From NCBI GenBank assembly GCA_037833965.1, contig AP031352.1:31746501-31810500 (forward strand): a stretch of DNA of 64,000 bases, given 5' to 3'. Shown here one piece after another: positions 57,289-64,000 of the stretch (positions within the stretch are counted from its first letter, which is position 1; the number at the start of each line of letters is the position of its first letter). The position numbers and the translations under genes are program-made. The notes under the pieces are model-generated. The model saw nothing but the letters and a program-made list of their open reading frames with translations. It searched no databases and was not told where the DNA came from. The DNA comes from Marchantia polymorpha subsp. ruderalis. Taxonomy: Eukaryota > Streptophyta > Marchantiopsida > Marchantiales > Marchantiaceae.

Positions 57289-58410
57289 CGATTGCAAGGT
57301 CTCCAATATCTTCAGCTCCAGCAGCTTCTGTTTCATCTACTGCGAACGGAGGAGAAGCTGGATATGTAGATACTGGAGCTTTTTCCTAATTAGAGATATA
57401 TCACAAACTCATGATTCCTCTTTCGCGAGGTAACTTGTGAAATAGGTCCATCATATAACTTAGCACAGCCATCAGCGGATTATTTTCTGCTAGATGTCTT
57501 CCTTCCATTCGCCAAGTCTCAAATTCTTTTTGTATATGCTGAGTACTGAGCTTAGTTTGTATCCAGGTTATATATTGTGTACACCGATAGATCTGTTGAA
57601 TGCATTGAGAACATCATTCCTGTTTTTGGTAAAGAAACAGACAATACTTTCACCAACTCTTCGACTCACAAAGGCTCCCGGTTAAAGCCTTGATTGGTCA
57701 TTATGACGAAACCTTTGGTTGGAATGTGGATGTGTGTTTTTGCACTGAGCAGACACGTGACAGTTGTAAAAATTGTCGTACTGTCAATTCATTTAGGCTG
57801 GCCGGTCCTTGACCATGTCATGTTGCAAAACGTGCAGTTCACCTTGCCCATGGAAGTAAAGTATTTCAAACGAATTTGGGTAAAATTGTATGTGAGCAAA
57901 ATAATTCAATGTTTCGTTAGAGTACATTAAATCTTTTCTTACTTCTGCAAACCAGGAAGAAAGCGTCGATGCAATATTCAGTGTTCCGACTACCTTCTCG
58001 AAGGAGAGTTCATCTACCAGCTGCCTGTCTAAATGACGATTCATGGCTATTTTTCTTCTGTACTCTATCAGAGACGTGATTACTATTGCTACCGTGCAGA
58101 TTGTAAATACGGTCGGATGTTCGTTCCGTAACTAAAAAGTCCAAATGGTTAGCACAGTTGCCGGCCTCTAATGATTAAATGCAGGTATCTGGAAATTATG
58201 ATAAACTTTCTATCACTCTTCAGTAACTACATTTCTCGAGAAGTTTCTAACCTATCTACGAAAAAATCAGAAATGTTTCTCGTTACCACAAATAATCGTA
58301 AAAAACTTCTAGGACGATGAATGTATAAACTTACATAAACTTATTTTCATTACTGAGAAAAAACAATCGCACATTAAGTCAATGTTACACATGTCATATA
58401 CTGAATAATC
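57289..58410 (+). pseudogene. Segmental duplication, copy B part 1: truncated bHLH last exon plus flank
   Basis: Matches 27377-28530. The first ~80 bp correspond to exon 5 codons of the bHLH gene (S/A-rich ISSAPAASVSS region) without the upstream exons. The frame is lost by GACGCTGG to GAAGCTGG-type changes and a TAA at about 57387. The rest matches the bHLH 3' flank. Starting 143 bp after the LEA stop codon, the duplicated material may now supply the LEA 3' UTR or terminator. Confidence 0.85.
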
Positions 58411-58439
58411 GAGTGTTCATAAACTGAGCGTTTTAATAA

Positions 58440-59225
58440 ACTTGACATACATGATGGAAAGCCTGAAAAGTATTTTTAGGATGTAATCTTCATATTGTCG
58501 TGAAGCTGGAAGGTTTAAATCTGCGGGAAGGATACTTCTCTACAGCGCCAAGCACCGAAATTTTTCTACCTAGGTTTACAAACCATGCGTTGTAGAAAGT
58601 GGAAGAAGTATAATCAGTGCCTCGTTTGCTGGAGAAAATTGTATACGAGCTGATCGCCTTCAACCGTGAAGCGCGCACACTGTCACAGGTTTACAAAAAG
58701 TCTGCAGAAGCGACGATGGATGAAAAATGATCAGCAACCGCGTAGGAAAAGTGTTTGCCTGCACACCAGTACTCTGAAACACTGAGATGTTTATATTTCA
58801 AGGTAGAAACAATGCCTCAAGGCTTAGCATGAGTCTGAGATTGATATGGAAAAACAGGTGTTGAAACCGTGCTCACTCTTAGTTCTGCGAGGTCATTCAT
58901 GAGTGTTAAATCTATCACATAATTTCTTGCGTACAAGTTTTCCGACAGTGTCCGCAAGGTAAAAATCACGTGATCAAATTGAAACTTTGAAAATTTAAGA
59001 TAATTCCATGTGTTGAAAAGTTCCATATGATATCAAAAACGTTTGACGTGTTTATGAGGTCCGTCCAGTTGAAAGGTGGAAATGAAGATTCTATCGATTC
59101 CGATACCAAAAATTTCAGTAGAAAAGTCGAGCACACTTGATTTTCTGAGTCACAAAAACCATGTTAAAGCTTTACTGAGAATATTCTAATTGTTAAATTT
59201 GAAATGTTTGCGTTTCAGTTGAGCC
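58440..59225 (+). repeat. Segmental duplication, copy B part 2
   Basis: Colinear with 50579-51395 and separated from part 1 by only about 30 bp, which is the uninterrupted arrangement. Confidence 0.9.
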
Positions 59226-59318
59226 CACGAGTAAGGATCAGGGTTTACTTTCAAAATCTTTGTTATACATTTCATTTCCAAAGAGTAATAAACAGCTGCT
59301 CCCGTTACAATTGATCGT

Positions 59319-59495
59319 TTAGTTTGTGACGTAATTGGTCGCACTCATTATCTTCCTCGACGCCTCATTCATTTCAGACTTGGCGTTACCAGAAGCTTCG
59401 TCTATTACTGACCGGGCAGACGTTGCTGCGTCCTTGGCCGATCCCTCGGCCTTATTCTGCTTTGCCCGAGTAGTCTTCAAGAAGGTGCTCTTTAA
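59319..59495 (-). pseudogene. LEA pseudogene fragment (exon 2), inverted
   Basis: On the minus strand, codons from about 59495 to the stop at 59321-59319 read STFLKTTRAKQNKAEGSAKD, then AATSARSVIDEASGNAKS, then EMNEASRKIMSATNYVTN. This matches exon 2 of the LEA gene (SSFKDASRQAEGAVRD ... LDDASSKAKS ... DDASRKTEKAANDLKN). The stop position is conserved. No exon 1 is visible next to it on this strand. A decayed inverted partial copy within the duplicated block. Confidence 0.8.
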
Positions 59496-59794
59496 TTTGC
59501 CTTCATTCTGTCTTCATGCAATCACTTGAAGAGAAAACGAAGAGCTTCTTTCTATATGCCCGATGTTTGGACTCACCGTGCCAAATTGCGTACGCTGCTT
59601 CATGGAGGGTAATGTCTCGTCGCCACGAAATTCATCGTCATCCACATATCTACAATGCAATGGAAATAGTCTTTCGTGAACAGATTTCACATTTCAAGAG
59701 AAGTCGTTGGTGCTGCTGTAAAGCAATGCATTGGCTAGAGGTTATATCCGATGCAAAAAATATTCAAGTTCCCGTAATTGTTTCCACTTCGTTT
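59496..59794. other. Spacer, no gene recognised
   Basis: Unassigned DNA within copy B between the LEA fragment and duplicated part 3. Confidence 0.4.
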
Positions 59795-59926
59795 CATTTT
59801 CAAAATCGCATGAGAATGAAATTATTGCGTTTTGCCTTCCATGGGAGTTGAGATTTCACTTGCTTGCCCGTATCCAGCTCAGGTCGACTGGTTGCAGCCG
59901 GTCGCGGGGCCGTGAAGTACAGTGCT
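59795..59926 (+). repeat. Segmental duplication, copy B part 3, cut by family M copy 3
   Basis: Matches 51880-52032 and ends exactly at AGTGCT, where TGTAATAACCC of the mobile element begins. Confidence 0.88.
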
Positions 59927-60941
59927 TGTAATAACCCACTAAAGGCTAAAACTGCAATATAGTGGTAGAAAGGTCGAACCCACAGGGACAGAGGAACACA
60001 CAGGGTACAAAGTGTCACGTTTTAACAGACTATTGAGGAGTTTGAATTCTCAGGCAACTGTCACTCCCAGAAATACTGCAAGTGTCCACTCGGAGCGCAC
60101 TCGGAGGTCGCACAGTGCAGCGTAACACACACACACACACACACACACCTGAAACTACAGAAACACAACCCAGAGATCCGTTAGGACCTCTACTCAAGAT
60201 TTCAGGGGGGGAAAGTCTCTCGCGAGCACACTCGGCGAAGCTGCGGGTAGTGACTTCCAACTCCGGCTTTTACAACACTTCCACTAGCTTGCTACTAGTG
60301 TAGGAAACCCGGTTTGGACTGCCTACTTCGGATCGAAGTCACTCATACGCGGTGAACAACACTCTCAACTCACAAAACGCGCAGAGAACACAGGTCCGCA
60401 CTGAAGGACTCACTGAGAAACATTCCAGTAACACCACAACAGTCTATTGAAGAGTTTGAATTCTCAGGCACTTGTCATTCCCAGAAATACTACAGGGGTT
60501 ACCCTCAAGGCACCTGCTGCAGCGTAACCTGAATTTACAACCAAGGCTTACACGAAGTAGCAAAACTTCACTTTGGCATTCAGGGAAAAAATCCCAAGGG
60601 AGTACAATCAGAAAGAAACACTCGAAGGTGTAGGGGCGAAACTGTTCAAGTATCTAACTAGTCACTGGCTCTAAGCATCGGCAGTCACCCGCAGGTGCAG
60701 ATCCGAACTACTCAAGTCTCTAACCAATGGACTAGCTCTAAACATTCGGCCGAAGGCCTTCAGCTACAAAATGCGGAACGCTAAGTTGTAACTCCTCGTG
60801 CGTGGTGACAGAACTCAAGGACACAAACACGCAAAGGAAATGGGTTCCTGATCTATACTTCTGATGGGAAAGAACCCCAGGCAAAACGCCTGGAACTATT
60901 TTATACCTTCTAAGTCCTACCTAGCACTATACTGCACTACG
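59927..60941 (-). mobile_element. Family M copy 3: 3' tail and exact terminus
   Basis: From the terminus TGTAATAACCC (59927) to the end of the reading frame. The boundary is set by the empty site at 52032. The block doubled in copy 2 is present once here. It has a (CA)n run at about 60126-60148 where copy 2 has short TGTGTGT, an internal repeat of GAGTTTGAATTCTCAGGCA (60037 and 60441), GGTTAGATACTT-type units at about 60648-60735, and the TATA/hairpin at 60877-60908. TG/CA-type ends suggest an LTR-class element; the other end lies outside the window. Confidence 0.8.
60877..60908 (-). promoter_or_regulatory. TATA box plus conserved hairpin (copy 3)
   Basis: Minus strand TATAAAA followed by CCAGGC-GTTTT-GCCTGG (60893-60877). 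Relative to copies 1 and 2 the second pair A-T is C-G, so pairing is preserved by a double change. Confidence 0.65.
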
Positions 60942-61421
60942 CTACACGCCTGCACGGAACCACGCTACACTACACTCCGCAGAACCTGTACTACGTCTCC
61001 TGCGCGGCCGACTGCCGCGCACTAACTCCCTACCCTGCCAATCTTCCGCTCGACTGCGCAGTCCCAAACGCTGCAACGCCGCGGACACCTCCACTTCGAG
61101 GGCGGACATGGTATCCTGCGCCTTCGACAGAAAAGCATCGAGCTTCTTTGCTACCTTCCGCCGACTCCTACTGTCGCCTGACAACAACCCGGCTGCGCGC
61201 AATTCAAACTCACGCAGTGTGAGTTTCTCCTGCGCCTTCACTTCCCAGTGGGCGTAGCCCTTGAGACAGTGGGCGACACGCCTCGCCGTCTCCACCTTCG
61301 TGCGATCCGCCTCCTTCCTGCGATCCTCTTCAATTATCACTAATTGCGATTCGGCCTCAGCACGTTGCGCTCTCAATTCGCCACACTCTGACTGTAACCT
61401 GCGGATTAACTCCTCATCCGC
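60942..61421 (-). pseudogene. Family M copy 3: C-terminal part after an in-frame TAG
   Basis: Continues the frame of the upstream reading frame beyond the TAG at 61424-61422 (CTA on the plus strand). It reads ADEELIRRLQSECGELRAQ through RVAHCLKGYAHWEV, LTLREFELRAAGLLSGDSRS, KKLDAFLSKAQDTMSALEV and LGLRSRAEDWQGRELVRGS to a stop at 60942. All of this is matched by copies 1 and 2, so it is part of the family protein. About 159 codons, coiled coil with a basic tail. It is untranslated unless the TAG is read through. Confidence 0.8.
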
Positions 61422-63830
61422 CTACCGTGCGAGCTGACATTGTTCCAACAACCGCGTCTGTCGCACGAGCTCCTCTGACAAAATCCGATTCTGGGCCTGC
61501 TCAGAAATAAGTGCTTCCTTGACCTTCACCTGCTCCTTGGTGAGCTCGTCCAGTTTCTCATCCTTCACCTTCTCGGAGTACTTGTAGAATTTCTGATTAA
61601 GTTTATACTGACCCCACAAGCATGCATGCTTCTCCTTCAATTCCCTCAACTCCTGGTCCACTCTAGCTAACAGCTTGCTGGTGTGGACTTTAGTGCGAGT
61701 CCGCCTGCGCACTAACTCGATGTAAGATCCCGGCTGAAGTGGGTCGGCGTATTTATCGACCTTGCGATCCAAGTACCTCAGCAACGGAATCACCTGCTCA
61801 GAGAGCGCCGCCGCCGGCGCTCCAACAATTTCCTCCTCCTCCTCCTCGGTGTCCTCTGCTCCTGACATTTCTTCGGTGGAGCCCCCGTCGTCATCATCAG
61901 AGTGGAGAATTTCAGTCGCCATTGATTGCGTCGGCGACTGCCCCGAGTGGGGCTGCACGTCGTCGACGTGTGCTGCCTGCGAAGGCACGGCTGCAGCCTC
62001 GCTGCTCTTCGCCAAAATGTCTAAGGCGGTAGGCGAATGTACCCGTGCGGCATCCCCGTCGCTCGCTTGTTGGTCGTCTACCGTGTCCTCTCTGCCGCCG
62101 ACGCCCGCCGCCGAAGGCGATCGAGCGGAGGGTGGCTGCGCGGGGTTTGATTGCGCATCGCGCATCGAAATTTCATCCCGCGGACAGTCACTCCGCTCCT
62201 CCGTCTGTTGCTGCTCCCCTGATCGGTCCGTGGGGGCTGTGCTCGGCCTGTGCGCAGGCGCAAATGCCGGCGCCTTGTCCGCCGCAGGCGTAGCGCCGCG
62301 GACATCCATCGCCAAAGGCGACATGGCCGGGGGCCGCTCGCCCGATGTCCCTTGGCCTATAGGCCCTACCGCCGAAGGCGCATCTATCGGCGGACTACCC
62401 GCCGATGGTGCGGCCTCCGCACGCTCCCTGCTCGTATCTCCTCGGCTCGAAGGCCCTGGCGCCGAAGGCGCAAATTGCGGCGCGTGGTGCGCCGGAGGGT
62501 CTGGCCCCGAGGGCCGGTGTCTCGTAGGCGGTTCTTCCGCTGGCTCCTTCCCCTTCCTACGTTGGAATGGGGGTGATTCTTGCCTGTGCACAGGCGGCAC
62601 GTGCGGAGGTGTCCTGTGCACAGGCGACCTGTGCACAGGCGAGCGCCTGTGCACAGGCGGACTGCTCCTTCCCACGCGTAAGCGTAGATCCACGTCCACT
62701 TGTGATCGCCTGTCCGCGGAGGCTCGTCCGTCCGCGGAGTCTCGTCTGTGCGCAAACGGAACATCTGTCCGCAACGCACGTGGTAACTCCGGAGGCCCTT
62801 GGCCCGTAGGCGGCCTCTCTCCCGTCGAGGTTGCAGCGTGGCCCGTTGCTCCTGCGGTCGGCCGCGCTTCCTCATGCTTCTCTGGCGACGCACTTCCTTT
62901 CTCCGTCGCAATCGTCGCCGTGTCCGCACTGTCGGCTGGTAACACCAGTCTGCGTGCCTTCTGCTTCGGCCGGCTGTATGACTCGCACAGCGGCCGCGGT
63001 CGAATGGGAGCAGAGGGTTCTTGATGCTGCTCCTCTTCGGACTCTTCTCTCCATCGCCGCTTCCGCGGCACTCGTGCTGCAGGAGTGTTTCTCCCTTCGT
63101 CCCTCCGCCTCGATGGGGTAGAAGTCGGTGACTCCTCTGCATCAGTGTTGACCTCATTCTCCCGCACATACTTCCCGGGATGGTCGACGGACAATGGCGG
63201 AAAATGCTCAAGCTCCGCCGCTGTCAAACAATTCCGCTGTCGATAGAAATTGATGAGGAAAGGAGAAAGATGGTTTAGAGTTCCCCCCTTCTCCTCAAAA
63301 GCGTGCTGTCGCATCACCCTGTGCAGGATGCTCGCCCAGTGAATTGGAGTTCCCTCGATGACGCACTCCACAAAAGAGACCTGCCACAATGTGATGTAAC
63401 AGGCGCGGTGTGGCTGCAGTAATTGCATCAGCGCCGCGGACAAAGTCCGGCGAAATCGATCCTTGTAATCACGGGTCCTGTACCCATTCTTGGTAGACCT
63501 CCCGGTCTTGAACAGCTCCACAAATTGGGCCTCTTCCTGCTTGGTCACCTTGATGCTCTCACTGTCGAAAAGGAGATGCCCTGGCATGCCAGCACATCTT
63601 CCCAACGCCTGCGCCCAATCTTGGACTGTCCACCGATCAACATGCGGACGCAATCCGCGCGAGGGTGGTCCCTGTGGCTCTAGCCACTCGCGCACCATAT
63701 TCGCACAGATGTAGTTCCATCCCCATAGCAAGAAATCGAGCTTTCTTGCTATTAAGCGCTCCTCGAAAGCGCGCAGCCCGTTCTGTGGTAGGCGAAGTGG
63801 CACCATCCGCAATCTGCCCGGTCTCGTCAT
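61422..63830 (-). CDS. Family M copy 3: long protein with N-terminal domain, PSA-rich linker, coiled coil
   Basis: The frame is open from beyond 63956, but ATG 63830 (MTRPGRLRMVPLRLPQNGL) is chosen because copy 2 starts at the same place; ATG 63860 is an alternative. It gives about 802 residues before TAG 61424-61422. Parts in order: a conserved ~210-residue domain (LLWGWNYICANMVREW, WTVQDWAQALGRCAG, HLLFDSESIKVTKQEE, NGYRTRDYKDRFRR, TLWQVSFVECVIEGTPIHWA, RQHAFEEKGG, LNHLSPFLINFYR); basic patches VPRKRRW and KQKARRLVLP that look like nuclear signals; a long Pro/Ser/Ala/Arg linker; an acidic run; then a coiled coil (SEQVIPLLRYLDRKVDKY, EELVRQTRLLEQ). No transposase, RT or protease motif is visible. 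It resembles the style of plant mobile-domain or gag-only proteins, but I do not recognise the family. It sits on a mobile element. Confidence 0.8.
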   Translation of the reverse strand: MTRPGRLRMVPLRLPQNGLRAFEERLIARKLDFLLWGWNYICANMVREWLEPQGPPSRGLRPHVDRWTVQDWAQALGRCAGMPGHLLFDSESIKVTKQEEAQFVELFKTGRSTKNGYRTRDYKDRFRRTLSAALMQLLQPHRACYITLWQVSFVECVIEGTPIHWASILHRVMRQHAFEEKGGTLNHLSPFLINFYRQRNCLTAAELEHFPPLSVDHPGKYVRENEVNTDAEESPTSTPSRRRDEGRNTPAARVPRKRRWREESEEEQHQEPSAPIRPRPLCESYSRPKQKARRLVLPADSADTATIATEKGSASPEKHEEARPTAGATGHAATSTGERPPTGQGPPELPRALRTDVPFAHRRDSADGRASADRRSQVDVDLRLRVGRSSPPVHRRSPVHRSPVHRTPPHVPPVHRQESPPFQRRKGKEPAEEPPTRHRPSGPDPPAHHAPQFAPSAPGPSSRGDTSRERAEAAPSAGSPPIDAPSAVGPIGQGTSGERPPAMSPLAMDVRGATPAADKAPAFAPAHRPSTAPTDRSGEQQQTEERSDCPRDEISMRDAQSNPAQPPSARSPSAAGVGGREDTVDDQQASDGDAARVHSPTALDILAKSSEAAAVPSQAAHVDDVQPHSGQSPTQSMATEILHSDDDDGGSTEEMSGAEDTEEEEEEIVGAPAAALSEQVIPLLRYLDRKVDKYADPLQPGSYIELVRRRTRTKVHTSKLLARVDQELRELKEKHACLWGQYKLNQKFYKYSEKVKDEKLDELTKEQVKVKEALISEQAQNRILSEELVRQTRLLEQCQLAR
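62584..62660 (-). repeat. Palindromic CCTGTGCACAGG repeat in the linker
   Basis: CCTGTGCACAGG, a perfect 12-bp palindrome, occurs four times in about 77 bp (near 62583, 62612, 62626 and 62647), mostly followed by CG. On the coding strand it specifies recurrent PVHR units (VHRRSPVHRSPVHR). Short expansions like this explain length differences in the linker between copies. Confidence 0.8.
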
Positions 63831-64000
63831 TGCGTTCCTGGGGTTCGCTCGCCCGCTCATTCTACTTCCGCACCGCCCGAGCTCCTTTCTCTCTCGGCAA
63901 ACTCTAATCGCCCTCAATTCCAAATCACGCGCATTCACTCCTCCCTCAATCAACAAGAAATCTCCTGTGCGGCGACGTCGAGAATGTTTAGCAGCCAGCA
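63831..64000 (-). other. 5' region of family M copy 3 at window edge
   Basis: Open in frame to about 63956 without an ATG upstream of 63860. Probably the leader of the family M transcript; the element continues beyond the window. Confidence 0.5.

Noticed and set aside
60126..60148. (CA)n run as a regulatory element
   Set aside because: Simple microsatellite expansion of a TGTGTGT present in the sister copy.
61762..63024. 420-codon plus-strand open frame opposite family M copy 3
   Set aside because: Antisense shadow of the PSA/Arg-rich linker; the conserved protein is on the minus strand.

Overview
The window looks like a land-plant nuclear chromosome, most likely a bryophyte such as a liverwort; that placement is inference. 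Direct signs are two intron-containing plant genes (a subgroup IVb bHLH factor and a LEA-like protein with a plastid transit peptide), Ty3/gypsy and Ty1/copia retroelements with plant-type features (initiator-Met tRNA primer site, integrase chromodomain), and long AT-rich stretches. No bacterial, organellar, rRNA, tRNA or CRISPR feature was seen. Most of the 64 kb is mobile DNA in several age layers.

Layout. 0.7-4.1 kb: a Ty3/gypsy gag-protease-RT frame broken only by stop codons. 4.1-10.1 kb: two decayed copies of an unrecognised multi-copy element (here family M) that encodes a protein with a conserved N-terminal domain, a Pro/Ser/Ala-rich linker and a C-terminal coiled coil. 10.1-14.3 kb: a heavily decayed chromodomain gypsy with a solo LTR in it. 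14.4-17.6 kb: a diverged family M copy on the minus strand. 17.6-23.2 kb: mostly featureless. 24.8-27.5 kb: a five-exon bHLH121/URI-like gene with a GC-rich upstream region. 28.5-50.6 kb: a retroelement nest holding gypsy fragments, paired solo-LTR-like repeats, a copia pseudogene with a solo gypsy LTR and a tandem array, and a very young, apparently complete 6.06 kb gypsy element (40493-46553) with identical LTRs and a 5-bp target duplication, sitting inside the copia 3' LTR. 50.6-59.9 kb: a segmentally duplicated block around a two-exon plastid LEA gene. 59.9-64.0 kb: the best-preserved family M copy on the minus strand, one stop codon away from a reading frame of about 960 codons.

How it fits together. 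Two host genes, a probable iron-response regulator and a probable desiccation/ABA-type LEA gene, sit in a retroelement-rich setting. A segment with the bHLH 3' end and downstream DNA was duplicated to just after the LEA gene. The duplicate still shows the uninterrupted arrangement, so it works as an empty site for the ~22 kb retroelement nest. The other copy of the block gives the empty site for the family M element at 59927, fixing that element's terminus at TGTAATAACCC. Family M copies share a TATA box followed by a short hairpin whose pairing is kept by compensatory changes. The young gypsy element carries a complete -1 frameshift signal (GGGAAAC, 7-nt spacer, 8-bp stem, possible pseudoknot) between gag and pol. 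These are the most notable observations.
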